Shown here one piece after another: positions 50,928 through 59,889 of a DNA stretch of 64,000 nucleotides. Source of the stretch: Fundicoccus culcitae (lineage in GTDB: Bacteria; Bacillota; Bacilli; Lactobacillales; Aerococcaceae); the NCBI RefSeq assembly GCF_024661895.1, contig NZ_CP102453.1:1426001-1490000 (forward strand), written 5' to 3'. The translations under genes were made by a program, and so were the position numbers. Position 1 is the stretch's first letter, and each line of letters begins with the position of its first letter. The notes under the pieces are model-generated. The model saw only the letters and a list, made by a program, of their open reading frames with translations, was not told the origin of the DNA and ran no database searches.

Positions 50928-51999
50928 AATCTGCAAAAATCCCTTTATGGTCTGAAGAATTAATAAAAATTTCATTAGATTCTAAATAGTCGATAATTGA
51001 TTTTGGAATATCAATACCTTCATTTTGTGATTTTTCCATTGCTATCAAACTAAGTTCACCTGGATAATAAACTTGATCAAAACCAGGAGCGGTTGGAATA
51101 TTATGTAATTCATCAATAGTTTGTGTTATATCATTTTTGAATGCTTCAATATCTCTAAAGCGACTAGGATCTATCACAATAAAAGTCTGTCCAAGATTCC
51201 GTTTTTCAGATAAATCATGGTACATGGACGATACGCTGCTACCAAATGGTAAACCAAGAAGAACTCCAGCTAAAATATCTACCATCATCATTAATCCATA
51301 GCCCTTAGGTCCCGCTATTGGTACCAAACCAGCAACATTATGAGGATCAGTAGTAGGTGTCCCGGAAGCATCTACAGCCCAAGTGTCTGGAATTTCATTT
51401 CCTTTTGATCGTGCATCTAAAATTTTACCCCACGCTTGTACAGTGGTTGCCATATCAAACACTATCGGATCATTTCCAGCTGTAGGTGCCGAAAACGCAA
51501 TGGGATTTGTACCATAGTACACTTCCGCTCCTCCGTATGGAACTACCATTGGATCAGACTGAGTCACAGCAATTCCAATTAAATCTTGTTTGGCTATTTT
51601 TCGTAAATAATAAGACAACGTCCCAGTATGTCCGACACGAGATATTCCAACTACGGCTACACCACTTTCTTTGGCTAGCCTAATCACATCTTCTAAGGAT
51701 TTATTTACTACAAAGTGGCCTTGGCCATTGTCACCGTGATAGATGGCAGTACTTGGTCCAGTTTGTTCAAATTCTAATTGTGGATTCGTGTTGATTCCAC
51801 CTTTACTTATACGTTCAGAATAGTATTCAACTCGTACTGCTCCATGTGAATGAACACCAATCATATCTGCATAAACTAAATGATTACTTGTTTCTTCGGC
51901 TTGTTCTTCGGGTAAACCGGCTAGAACAAGTTTATCTTTTATCAATTTATGTAAACGCTCAGCAGTAATATTTACTTTTGTTTCTTCTGTCAAAATCAC
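50926..51999 (-). CDS. allD: Ureidoglycolate dehydrogenase (NAD+)
   Basis: 357 aa, Ldh2/MDH2 oxidoreductase family (E. coli AllD 349). It oxidises ureidoglycolate to oxalurate. Conserved features: the His of IGVHSHGAVRVEYY, SRVGHTGTLSYYLRKIA, PYGGAEVYYGTNPIAFSAP and a lysine/glycine-rich GPKGYGLMMMVDILAG. It follows allE by 17 nt in the same operon, which distinguishes it from malate or sulfolactate dehydrogenases of the family. Confidence 0.92.
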   Translation of the reverse strand: MILTEETKVNITAERLHKLIKDKLVLAGLPEEQAEETSNHLVYADMIGVHSHGAVRVEYYSERISKGGINTNPQLEFEQTGPSTAIYHGDNGQGHFVVNKSLEDVIRLAKESGVAVVGISRVGHTGTLSYYLRKIAKQDLIGIAVTQSDPMVVPYGGAEVYYGTNPIAFSAPTAGNDPIVFDMATTVQAWGKILDARSKGNEIPDTWAVDASGTPTTDPHNVAGLVPIAGPKGYGLMMMVDILAGVLLGLPFGSSVSSMYHDLSEKRNLGQTFIVIDPSRFRDIEAFKNDITQTIDELHNIPTAPGFDQVYYPGELSLIAMEKSQNEGIDIPKSIIDYLESNEIFINSSDHKGIFAD

Positions 52000-52016
52000 T
52001 TTACTCCTTTCACTTC

Positions 52017-52805
52017 TTATACTTTAGGATCGCGATTAGCATCTTTAGAATAAATATATGCTAGAGGCTCATCACGACCTACGGCATAAGCAGCTTGAGG
52101 AACATAACGCCCCATAAATATATAGTCACCTTTTTCAACCGGATACCAGTTATTGTCTAAGTTATACATTCCTTGACCAGATAATAAATACGCTCCATGT
52201 TCTTGGTAATGGGTTTCGATATAACCGTGGCTAGCTCCCGGTTGAAATTCTAAAATATGTATATTCATGTCAAATCCATGGTCATTTGTTGGAAGGAAGT
52301 CCCATAGTAGAACATCTTTCATTCCTTCATATTCAATAGGTGTTAAATCTTTTTTATTCCCAACTATTTGATATGCTTCATATCCTTCAACGGCTTCGTA
52401 TTCACGTTTATATAAGAAAACTTCCGTCATTTCTTCTTGGCCATTTTCAAAATACATTAATTGACTAGCTGGGAAAAATGCATAGCCACCTTCAGTTAAT
52501 TCATAAGTTTCTTTACCATCACTAACACGTAGTTTCCCTGAAATTACATAGGCAAATGTTTCAACGCCTTCACCACCAAAGCCTCGCTCATTTTTTCCAC
52601 CTTCTAAAAACTCTACAATATAATCAACAAAAGATGCTCCTATCGCAGGTGTGGACATAATTGTAATGTTGACGTTTTCAAAACCAGGTATGCTATTTTT
52701 TACTAATCCATCATGTTCTATTAGTGCGTAAATCCCTTTTTTTATAATAGATCTTGACTCTAATAATCCATTACGGTATCCAGTTTGATTATTCTTATAT
52801 CCCAT
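52017..52805 (-). CDS. allE: (S)-ureidoglycine aminohydrolase
   Basis: About 262-aa double cupin (E. coli AllE 261). It removes ammonia from ureidoglycine to give ureidoglycolate. Two cupin halves (about 60-130 and 180-250); the C-terminal one has the metal-binding set in [20 protein letters not shown]. The ATG at 52805 fits the upstream AAAAGG better than the GTG at 52814. First gene of the allE-allD operon. Confidence 0.92.
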   Translation of the reverse strand: MGYKNNQTGYRNGLLESRSIIKKGIYALIEHDGLVKNSIPGFENVNITIMSTPAIGASFVDYIVEFLEGGKNERGFGGEGVETFAYVISGKLRVSDGKETYELTEGGYAFFPASQLMYFENGQEEMTEVFLYKREYEAVEGYEAYQIVGNKKDLTPIEYEGMKDVLLWDFLPTNDHGFDMNIHILEFQPGASHGYIETHYQEHGAYLLSGQGMYNLDNNWYPVEKGDYIFMGRYVPQAAYAVGRDEPLAYIYSKDANRDPKV

Positions 52806-52844
52806 GTGTATCACAACCTTTTCATAGTATTAATTTGTACACCT

Positions 52845-52874
52845 ATTGTACCTATCGTTAGAATTAAGTGTCAA
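52845..52874 (-). promoter_or_regulatory. Promoter of allE-allD with overlapping palindrome
   Basis: TTGACA, an 18-nt spacer and TACAAT on the minus strand. An inverted repeat GTACA-CCTAT-TGTAC (52837-52851) covers the -10 box and could be an operator; no second copy was found near the other ureide operons. Confidence 0.6.
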
Positions 52875-53094
52875 AATGTAATAGTAATAAAAAAGTTTAG
52901 TCTTTTGTGCACTGTGGACAAAATTGGAGGTGCATTGAAAGTGGTTTGTAATTGAATGATGTGATTGATTTGTTTTAAGTTATCCAATAAATGAACGCTT
53001 GTGTATCAGTTATTAGTTCTGTAAGTGACGAATGATTGCATTTTCTATGCCGTTTAAAATAATTTAACGATAGATGACAAGGGGTGTCTGTTTT

Positions 53095-53333
53095 GGTGGC
53101 GAGGTGTCTGTATCACTTCGCCACCTATTGTATTTGGTGGCGAAGGTGACCTTCAACTTCGCCGGCAATTTAATTTGCCGGCGAGCACCACTATCTTCTT
53201 CGCCACCTATTGAGATTGCCGGCGAAGAATCACTACTTCCTCGCCACCTATTGAATTTGCCGGCGAAGAATCACTACTTCTTCGCCACCTATTGAATTTG
53301 CCGGCGAAGAATCATTACTTCCTCGCCACCTAA
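53095..53333. repeat. Hairpin array, family H (6 units, exact 41 bp)
   Basis: Units at 53095, 53136, 53177, 53218, 53259 and 53300, with no indel in the spacing. Arms vary between GGTGGCGA/TCGCCACC and GCCGGCGA/TCGCC. The stretch 52875-53094 before it shows no gene. Confidence 0.9.
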
Positions 53334-53345
53334 CAACGTCTCAAT

Positions 53346-53381
53346 AAAAAAACACCCCCAAATCATACGATTCAGGGGTGT
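53346..53381 (-). terminator. Terminator of the DUF896 gene
   Basis: ACACCCC/GGGGTGT outer stem with an AATC...GATT inner stem, then seven T on the minus strand. Confidence 0.85.
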
Positions 53382-53394
53382 ATCATCTCAAATT

Positions 53395-53787
53395 TTAGCA
53401 ATCTTCGTCAGCCTCAACATCAAGTTTCTCAACCTCAGCCTCAACATCAGCCTGCTCATCACAAGCATCCAAAAATGCTTGTGCCTTCGCCACCAAGTCC
53501 ACGACAGACGGGTCAGCACTCACGATGGAGCTTTCTTTTGCTTCCAAATGGCGGCCGTGGATTTGTTTGCCACGTTGGATGGCTTTCATTTTAGCGGGGG
53601 TGACGTCGGTGCCTTCTGGGTCGACGACTTTGACGTGTTCGATTTGATCAGAAAAAGCCATGCGGAATAGGCGCAAGTATTCTTCACGTAATTCGGCGCG
53701 TAATTCTTTCTCTCTGTCGTCCAAGCCGTAAAACTTCTCTTTTTGTGCAAAATAATTAATGCCATCTAAAATTAATTCCATGTGCAT
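53395..53787 (-). CDS. DUF896 (YnzC-like) protein with acidic extension
   Basis: About 130 aa. Residues 1-75 are the DUF896 domain: INYFAQKEKFYGL, then REEYLRLFRMAF and KVVDPEGTDVTPAKM. YnzC is a small SOS-linked protein of unknown function, about 77 aa long. This one carries about 55 extra residues rich in Ala, Asp, Glu and Val, ending VEADEDC. The ATG at 53787 follows AGAGGAAGTG at a normal distance. Confidence 0.85.
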   Translation of the reverse strand: MHMELILDGINYFAQKEKFYGLDDREKELRAELREEYLRLFRMAFSDQIEHVKVVDPEGTDVTPAKMKAIQRGKQIHGRHLEAKESSIVSADPSVVDLVAKAQAFLDACDEQADVEAEVEKLDVEADEDC

Positions 53788-53860
53788 TGCTTTCACTTCC
53801 TCTTTTTTAATTAAATATCCCTGTTACTACAACTTCTCTAGTATACCCTATTAGTCAAAT

Positions 53861-55420
53861 TTAGTCAAGTGTCGGTTTGAATGGCGGCTGGTAAACCCAA
53901 TGCTGGTAGTTGGCATTGATGGCTTCCCAATTCAAGGCCAACGTGCCCGCCACCGCATCACCCAACAAACTAGCGACATCATTGTCCGATAAATAAGCGA
54001 TTTTATCCACGTTGAACTGCTTGAAATCCCCGCCACCCGCTGCGCGATATTGCGACAGAGCGATTGAGTACATATCCCCATCCACAATGTCGTTGCCGGT
54101 CGCTTCATCAACTAGCGCCACAATGCGCTGTCCAAACGCCTGACGTAAATCAACTGTCACTTGTAAACCCGAATAAATATCAAAATTATAATGCCGTGGC
54201 TTGGGTTCAATATACTTAGGATTAACGGTTATTAGATCGTGTTCATTCAACACTAAATACTCCAAATCATATTCAATCACTTCACGCAAGGCGTTACCAG
54301 TGATATTTACTCGAGCGATTCGATTGTAGTAGGGGTAGCTGAGCAAGAGGGTTTCGTTGGTGATGTCACCCGTGAAGGCGGCGAAGTTGTCGTTGATGAG
54401 GGCGATGGCGCTGAATTGGGCGCCGGTTTCAATGAGTTGGATTTGATTGAGCATTTCAATGAACGGATGGCCGCCGACGCGTGCTTCAAAAGTGTTGCTA
54501 GTGACCGGCTTAAGTGGCGCGTGGCCGATAACGGTCTGGAGCCAGCTGTTGCCGGCATCAAGGTCAGCTGCCAAATAGGCTTTCAGCGATGCGTCTTCTG
54601 GAAAATCAGCGGTGGCGTGCAGTTGACCCACCGTGTCGACTGGGTGGTCGTCATCCAGCGTCAGCGTAATATCTGCAATATATTCGCCCCCATAACCCGC
54701 TTGGACGACCCAGGTGTTGCCAACTTTTTGGTTGATGTGACGGTGTTGGTGGCCGGTTAACAACAGGTCAATGCCCTCAATTTCCTGCAACATCCGTGCC
54801 CCCTGGTTTTCACCGGTGTGGCGCTCCAAAGGACTAAAGTCGGTTAAGTCCGACTCAAAACCGCCATGGTAAGCGACGATTAAGACATCGACTTGAGGGC
54901 GAAGCAGCTCAGCATACTCTTTCACGGTTTGGAAGGCGTCCTTAAAGGTAATGCCTTGGTAGTGTTCGGGCAGCTCCCAATTAGGAATATAGTGGGTGGT
55001 GGCGCCAATAATCCCAATTTTGATGCCGTCGATTTCGTGAATGGCATAGGGTTGGCCTACAAATGGCTGCCCATCTGACGTGTTTACCATATTGCTATTA
55101 AGGATAGGCGCTTTTAAGTCCGCAAAGACCGCCTGGCGATAATCGGCCCCATAGTTAAACTCATGATTCCCAATGATTTGATAATCATAGCCGATGGCGT
55201 TCATGGCTTTAGCAAAAAATTGCCCAGACCCTTGGATTTTATACATATAAGTCGCAAAGGAAGACCCTTGGATAAAGTCCCCAAGGTCAATCATTAACGT
55301 CGGATGGTCTTTCGTCAATTTCAATTGCTTCAAACCTTGGGCAGTTTGCAGCAAATTATTCGTCTCCCCGCCCAGCCAATACCCGTGGGTATCGCTCGTC
55401 ATCAGGATACTGATTGTTTT
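53861..55420 (-). CDS. 5'-nucleotidase/metallophosphatase (UshA-like), cytoplasmic
   Basis: About 519 aa. An N-terminal calcineurin-like domain (TSDTHGYWLGG, MIDLGDFIQGS, IGNHEFNYG, LTGHQHRHI) and a C-terminal 5_nucleotid_C domain (about 300-500, with NDNFAAFTGDITN and LSQYRAAGGGDF). It hydrolyses nucleotides or related phosphodiesters. Many relatives are secreted; this one has no signal peptide, so it should act inside the cell. The ATG at 55420 has GGGGGTAAAG upstream. It follows the MBL hydrolase by 10 nt, probably one operon. Confidence 0.9.
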   Translation of the reverse strand, partial: KTISILMTSDTHGYWLGGETNNLLQTAQGLKQLKLTKDHPTLMIDLGDFIQGSSFATYMYKIQGSGQFFAKAMNAIGYDYQIIGNHEFNYGADYRQAVFADLKAPILNSNMVNTSDGQPFVGQPYAIHEIDGIKIGIIGATTHYIPNWELPEHYQGITFKDAFQTVKEYAELLRPQVDVLIVAYHGGFESDLTDFSPLERHTGENQGARMLQEIEGIDLLLTGHQHRHINQKVGNTWVVQAGYGGEYIADITLTLDDDHPVDTVGQLHATADFPEDASLKAYLAADLDAGNSWLQTVIGHAPLKPVTSNTFEARVGGHPFIEMLNQIQLIETGAQFSAIALINDNFAAFTGDITNETLLLSYPYYNRIARVNITGNALREVIEYDLEYLVLNEHDLITVNPKYIEPKPRHYNFDIYSGLQVTVDLRQAFGQRIVALVDEATGNDIVDGDMYSIALSQYRAAGGGDFKQFNVDKIAYLSDNDVASLLGDAVAGTLALNWEAINANYQHWVYQPPFKPTLD

Positions 55421-55430
55421 CATCTTGGCT

Positions 55431-56726
55431 TTACCCCCCGTAACTTTCACCGTATTTTGGTAACCAAACCTTTAAGCCAAAGTTTTGTAAAGCCTCGCCC
55501 ATCACTTCCGGTTGATAGGAATGCCACGGCACCACATGGCCTGGTTGAATCAAGTAAGCCAAGTTGACCAAATCTTCTGGATAAGCATGCCCCGAAACGT
55601 TGGCGTCCACAAACAACCAGCCCGCTTGATGAACCGCTTTGACAAAAGGCTCATAATTGGAATCATAACTACCTAAAGGCATGCCGTTGGAATGTAAATA
55701 CACCCCGGCGTCTACTTCAAATAACGCCTGATGGTCTTCAAAGTCTACTTGTAAAATATAGCCTGCAGGATTTTGATTGATTGTAGCTGCATCCTCAAAA
55801 GGTTGCACCCCAGGCTGTTCACCATAATTAGCAACATAAAGGGCATAATATCGCGTGTCCATAATTAACTGCCGTTGCGATTTTGCAGCTAGCTCGGCCA
55901 AATAATGTATCCGTTCAATATTTTGCGGATAGCCATTGAAAGCGAATAGTTTGTCAGGATATTGTTGCAATAAAGCCTCAATATCTTGCAACAATTTGAC
56001 TTCCGTCGGCGCATTCAGATGCTGAATCAAAGCTTCCAAAGCCTCGTCCACCGAACTTTTCGCCTGCCCCAGCCTTGAAAACGACGTCCCCTCCAACAGC
56101 AAAACGTCCGGCTCCCACGCCCGCGCCGCCAACGCCCACGCATACACCCGATCCGGATGAAAACCCGACACCCGCAAATCCCCCGAATAGACAATCGTCA
56201 TTTCGGGCGTTTCAATAAATATCGCTGCTATTCCCAAGGTATCATGGTCACTGGCGTGAAAAGTGATAGTAAAAGGCCCAAACTGGATGGGCTTTAGCGG
56301 TTCGACACCTTGCCAATTGACTAGGTAACTTGGCAACAATTGTTGCGTTTCAAGTTGGTGATAAAAGGCTACTGATTCTTGGGTAGCTAATACCGGTGTT
56401 TCAGGAGGCAATTGTGCAAAACTTCCAAGGTGATCAAGGTGCAAATGGGATAAACAAATGATGGTTTGGACTTCAGTCTCTTCAACACTGGTGATGGGAT
56501 GATTCCCCAAACGCTTGCGACTATATAAACCAGGGATGGCAGCCACTTTTTGGTTATCAATCAGTTCTGCTAAGTCAGCCTCGGCTGTGAGTCGTTCACT
56601 GTTAACCCCCGCTAATGCACCAAAATCGGTGATGATGCGATAATTTCCGTGTTGGATACTAATAATATTGCCACCGATGGTGTCTAAGCCACCCCAAAAT
56701 TGTAAGTTTGTTTTTTCTTGTTGCAT
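55431..56726 (-). CDS. MBL-fold metallohydrolase, RNase J-like
   Basis: 431-aa cytoplasmic protein. Beta-lactamase fold with SHLHLDHLGSF (HxHxDH), ASDHDTLG, VYSGDLRVSGFHP and a late VVPWHSY histidine; the arrangement is closest to the RNase J/beta-CASP-like group, though shorter than RNase J (about 555 aa). Substrate unknown. Start ATG with GGGGGAAT upstream. Followed closely by the 5'-nucleotidase gene. Confidence 0.82.
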   Translation of the reverse strand: MQQEKTNLQFWGGLDTIGGNIISIQHGNYRIITDFGALAGVNSERLTAEADLAELIDNQKVAAIPGLYSRKRLGNHPITSVEETEVQTIICLSHLHLDHLGSFAQLPPETPVLATQESVAFYHQLETQQLLPSYLVNWQGVEPLKPIQFGPFTITFHASDHDTLGIAAIFIETPEMTIVYSGDLRVSGFHPDRVYAWALAARAWEPDVLLLEGTSFSRLGQAKSSVDEALEALIQHLNAPTEVKLLQDIEALLQQYPDKLFAFNGYPQNIERIHYLAELAAKSQRQLIMDTRYYALYVANYGEQPGVQPFEDAATINQNPAGYILQVDFEDHQALFEVDAGVYLHSNGMPLGSYDSNYEPFVKAVHQAGWLFVDANVSGHAYPEDLVNLAYLIQPGHVVPWHSYQPEVMGEALQNFGLKVWLPKYGESYGG

Positions 56727-56760
56727 GTATGGATTCCCCCTTGTAGTGTAGCAGTGGTAT

Positions 56761-57708
56761 TTATTTGGTTAGGTTTAAAAAGGCTTTTGGAACTTTGGAC
56801 GTAAAGCTGAGCGGCTGCTGGGTGACGGGATGGGCAAAGGCCAGGGTTGTGGCGTGGAGGCCCAAGCGTTTGAGGGCGTTGTCCTTGCCACCGTACTTGC
56901 TGTCGCCAACGACCGGGTGGCCGATGGATTGCATGTGGACGCGGATTTGATTTTTGCGGCCGGTCTCAAGGTCGACTTCCAGCAGTGAGTATTGCTTGTT
57001 TTGTTGGATCAATTTGTAGTGGGTGACGGCGTGTTTGCCGCCGTTGTCGTATGGCGTCGAGTAAATTTGCATGGCTTTGTTTTGGGACAACCAGCTCGTG
57101 ATGGTGTCCTGGGGTTTGGCGACTTGGCCGATGACGACAGCGGTGTATTGGCGGTCCGTTACGCTTTGTTGCCAGTTGGTTTGTAGGGCTTCTTTGACTT
57201 CCGGTGTTTTGGCGAAAACCATGACGCCGGATGTGTCGCGGTCGAGGCGGTGCACGATATAAATGCGGTTGTTGCGGTCTTGAACTTTCACATATTCCGT
57301 CAGTTGTTTGTAGGCCGTGTCCGCTTTAGGGTCGTCCGCGGCGATGGTAAGCATGCCGGCGGGCTTGTCAATGACAAGGATGGCGTCGTCTTCGTAAAGA
57401 ACCGGGATATTGGTTTGGCGCAAGACCGTTTTTTGCTTGGCGCGCTTCTGGTTGATGATACCGATGGTCTGCCCTTTTTTGAGTGGATGGTTGTGCTGGG
57501 TGACGGGGGCGCCGTCGATATAAACCTGTTTGTGCGTCAGCATGCGCTTGATCGCCGAGCGGGATTGTTGGGGTTGAAAGGTTTCGAGTAAAAACGCGAG
57601 CAGTTCTGCGTCTTGCTCGACTTGGTAAGTCGTCATGTGTTGTTTATCGGTTGGGTTTGGGGTTGGTTGGTTGGGGTTGTTCGGTTGGTTGGAACGGATG
57701 GGAATCAC
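56761..57708 (-). CDS. RluA-family pseudouridine synthase
   Basis: About 315 aa. An N-terminal S4-like RNA-binding part (about 45-95, RSAIKRMLTHKQVYIDG) precedes the catalytic domain with HRLDRDTSGVMVFAK (Asp nucleophile) and ETGRKNQIRVHMQSIGHP. It isomerises uridine in rRNA or tRNA; the site cannot be told. The start is unclear: AGAGGTG lies directly before a run with GTG at 57708 and no ATG at a good distance, and the first clear ATG (57636) has no ribosome site. The stop overlaps the 16-bp motif (56751-56766). Confidence 0.9.
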   Translation of the reverse strand: MIPIRSNQPNNPNQPTPNPTDKQHMTTYQVEQDAELLAFLLETFQPQQSRSAIKRMLTHKQVYIDGAPVTQHNHPLKKGQTIGIINQKRAKQKTVLRQTNIPVLYEDDAILVIDKPAGMLTIAADDPKADTAYKQLTEYVKVQDRNNRIYIVHRLDRDTSGVMVFAKTPEVKEALQTNWQQSVTDRQYTAVVIGQVAKPQDTITSWLSQNKAMQIYSTPYDNGGKHAVTHYKLIQQNKQYSLLEVDLETGRKNQIRVHMQSIGHPVVGDSKYGGKDNALKRLGLHATTLAFAHPVTQQPLSFTSKVPKAFLNLTK

Positions 57709-57887
57709 CTCTTATTGAAATACTGTCATTTAGTAGTATAACAGATTTGTTGGGCGGGAAGAATTAAAAGATTTGGGTGGAGTCAAGGTGGGAGGAAGCA
57801 AGGGGATTTATTTGGATATTAAGGCATCGTGTTCGTGACTGAATAGGGTTAATCTGTCTTTTGCTCATGGAGCAGATGACAGATTAG

Positions 57888-58173
57888 GTAAGTAGGAAGT
57901 ATAAGAACGGGTTGATTTAATTAGATGGCGAAATCTCCATCCCTCTCTAACGGTTTGGAGCTTTCTTCCAACTCTCAGCTTTTTCATTGGCGGTTGGAAG
58001 GATGATTCATGACTATTTTGATTCCAAATAGTAGCTTATTGTCATGGGAGAAAATCTGAGTGACAATGGGACAGCTTATTGTCATGAGAAAAAATCTGAG
58101 TGACAATGGGACGGCTTATTGTCATGAGAGAAAATCTGAGTGACAATGGGGCGGTCCGTCACTTCCCACTTAC
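57888..58173. mobile_element. IS66-ended non-autonomous element with 8-bp duplication
   Basis: 286 bp beginning GTAAGTAGGAAG and ending CCGTCACTTCCCACTTAC, the IS66-type termini. A perfect 8-bp direct repeat CAGATTAG flanks it (57880-57887 and 58174-58181), the duplication length of the IS66 family. It has no coding capacity and carries three family F hairpin units (58035, 58075, 58115; 40 bp). The target is a family C unit (GATGACAGATTAG). This is the clearest proof in the window that hairpin units travel inside IS66-ended elements. Confidence 0.88.
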
Positions 58174-58370
58174 CAGATTAGCTAATCAGTTCAATATTTT
58201 TTTGTAGCGAGCTGATTTAGAGCTTATCCGGTCATTACTCCTTTAGCAGTGGCCGGATAGGTCTATAATTTTTTTAGGGACATTTACAACTTAGTTCTCT
58301 CTAACCGTCTTTAGAGGTTAAAACTAGTTAGGCGGTCATAAAAAATAGGCGTTTCATTTTCGACTAATTT

Positions 58371-58496
58371 ATTCTGTCCTTTTTTAAGTTAATTTTGGAC
58401 AGAATAGTGCTTTGCTGTCCAAATTTAACGAGATTTTGGACAGAATAATGCTTTGCTGTCCAGATTTAACGGGATTTTGGACAGAATAGGGCTTTC
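58371..58496. repeat. Hairpin array, family D (3 units)
   Basis: Units with reference points at 58373, 58414 and 58455, 41 bp apart. They lie just before the terminator of the LysM/3D gene. The rest of 57709-58560 outside the mobile element shows no gene. Confidence 0.82.
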
Positions 58497-58515
58497 ATCA
58501 GAAAAAAGCAAAAAT

Positions 58516-58541
58516 AAAAAGACTCCCTGAGGAGTCTTTTT
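58516..58541. terminator. Terminator of the LysM/3D protein gene
   Basis: AAAAAGACTCC/GGAGTCTTTTT, loop CTGA; symmetrical, so it may work both ways. Confidence 0.88.
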
Positions 58542-58560
58542 AGCAGTGTTATTTATTGGG

Positions 58561-59691
58561 TTAATCGACAACGTAGATGGTGATTGTTTGGCGGCCGAAA
58601 GCGTAGGCAGCTGATAGGTTTTCCATGTGGATGTCGATGCGGTTGCCTTGGATGGCGCCACCGGTGTCGGCTGCGGTCAAGTAGCCATAGCCAGGCACGT
58701 AAACAGTTGAACCTAATGGGATTACTGATGGGTCAACGGCGATAACGGCGCCGTTCACGCGTAGGTCCGTTCCGTTAGCGGTGAAGTTGCTTAATTCTGG
58801 TTGGTTACGCGAGTATGCTGTCGCTTCAACGGTGATAGCACGGCCGTATGACGTTGGATCGTCAGCTGGTGTTTCCACAACTGGCTCTTCCACAACTGGC
58901 TCTTCTACAACTGGCTCTTCTACAACTGGTTCTTCCACAACGGGAACTTCTACTTCTTCAGCGGGAACGTCGATTTCTTCAGCGGGTTCTTCTACAACTG
59001 GAACGTCAACTTCTTCAGCGGGAACGTCGACTTCTTCGGCTGGTTCTTCTACAACAGGAAGCTCTTCTTCAACTACTGGTTCTTCCCAAGTTGGTTCTTC
59101 TTCAACAGGAACTTCTTCAACTGCAGGATCTTCCCAAACGATAGATTCTTCAGCAACTGGCTCTTCTACAACTACTTCCTCAACAGGAACTTCTGTTTCA
59201 GGCACCCATTCGGTTGTGTCTTCTACAACGAAAGCAGGGTCTTCAGTCACGACTTCTTCGGCCACAGGCACTTCCTCTACTACAACTTCTTCAGTAACAA
59301 CTTCCTCAACCACCGGCTCTTCCCAAGCCACTTCAACAGCTTCTTCCACTGAATAAGTGTCTTGTGCACCTGTTTGGTCCACATATGTTACGGTATGGTT
59401 GGTGTTATCAAAGAATAACACAGCACCGGCTAAAATTAGGTCAGGGTTGGCAATTTGGTTAACGTTTGCTAATTCAGCAACATCCAAGCCTGTCGCACGG
59501 CTGATTGAACTTAATGTGTCACCCCATTGGATGATATATAAAGAATCATTTGACTGAATGGCGTTATTTACTGAGGCTGCCACTTCATCGTCTGAACGAC
59601 GGGTCCAGTTAGCTGCCGAAGCAAATGGCATATTCAAGGTCGCTACAGATAATGTCATTGCAGCAACGGCTATTTTCAAACTTTTTCTCAT
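58561..59691 (-). CDS. Secreted LysM and 3D-domain cell-wall protein (YocH-like)
   Basis: 376 aa. A signal peptide (about 1-26, cleavage after ASA) precedes a LysM domain (about 50-98, YIIQWGDTLSSISRATGL). About 150 residues of Glu/Pro/Val repeats (EEPVVEEP and EEVDVPAEE types) follow, then a 3D domain (about 290-376) with the conserved aspartates in AADTGGAIQGNRIDIHM. This is the architecture of YocH and Rpf-like murein hydrolases that remodel the wall. The repeat region shows clear tandem nucleotide copies (near 58870-58940). A hairpin TTGACA/TGTCAA lies in the leader 2 nt before the AAGGAG site. Confidence 0.9.
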   Translation of the reverse strand: MRKSLKIAVAAMTLSVATLNMPFASAANWTRRSDDEVAASVNNAIQSNDSLYIIQWGDTLSSISRATGLDVAELANVNQIANPDLILAGAVLFFDNTNHTVTYVDQTGAQDTYSVEEAVEVAWEEPVVEEVVTEEVVVEEVPVAEEVVTEDPAFVVEDTTEWVPETEVPVEEVVVEEPVAEESIVWEDPAVEEVPVEEEPTWEEPVVEEELPVVEEPAEEVDVPAEEVDVPVVEEPAEEIDVPAEEVEVPVVEEPVVEEPVVEEPVVEEPVVETPADDPTSYGRAITVEATAYSRNQPELSNFTANGTDLRVNGAVIAVDPSVIPLGSTVYVPGYGYLTAADTGGAIQGNRIDIHMENLSAAYAFGRQTITIYVVD

Positions 59692-59710
59692 AGGTAAAAA
59701 CTCTCCTTAG

Positions 59711-59729
59711 TTGACAAAAACACTGTCAA
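59711..59729 (-). promoter_or_regulatory. Inverted repeat before the LysM/3D gene
   Basis: TTGACAAAAACACTGTCAA; its arms TTGACA and TGTCAA could be a protein-binding site or, in the mRNA, a hairpin beside the ribosome site. Confidence 0.4.
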
Positions 59730-59766
59730 TTTTTGTTTGCTAAGTAATGATACACCATTTTCGCCT

Positions 59767-59811
59767 AAAAAAAAGCGAGTTAGGCTAGATGTTAACTAGC
59801 CTTAACTCACT
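59767..59811 (-). terminator. Terminator of pepF
   Basis: GTGAGTTAAGGCTAG with its near complement around a 7-nt loop, then eight T on the minus strand. Confidence 0.88.
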
Positions 59812-59889
59812 TGTTTCATCTCGTCACACAAATGATACGCAGAGAGATTTATTTAAATAAAATGAAACATTTGTAACAAAGCAGAAATA

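Noticed and set aside
58781-59356. Ser/Thr/Gly-rich plus-strand frame (STTGSS repeats)
   Set aside because: It is the antisense of the Glu/Pro/Val repeat region of the LysM/3D protein, without a ribosome site.
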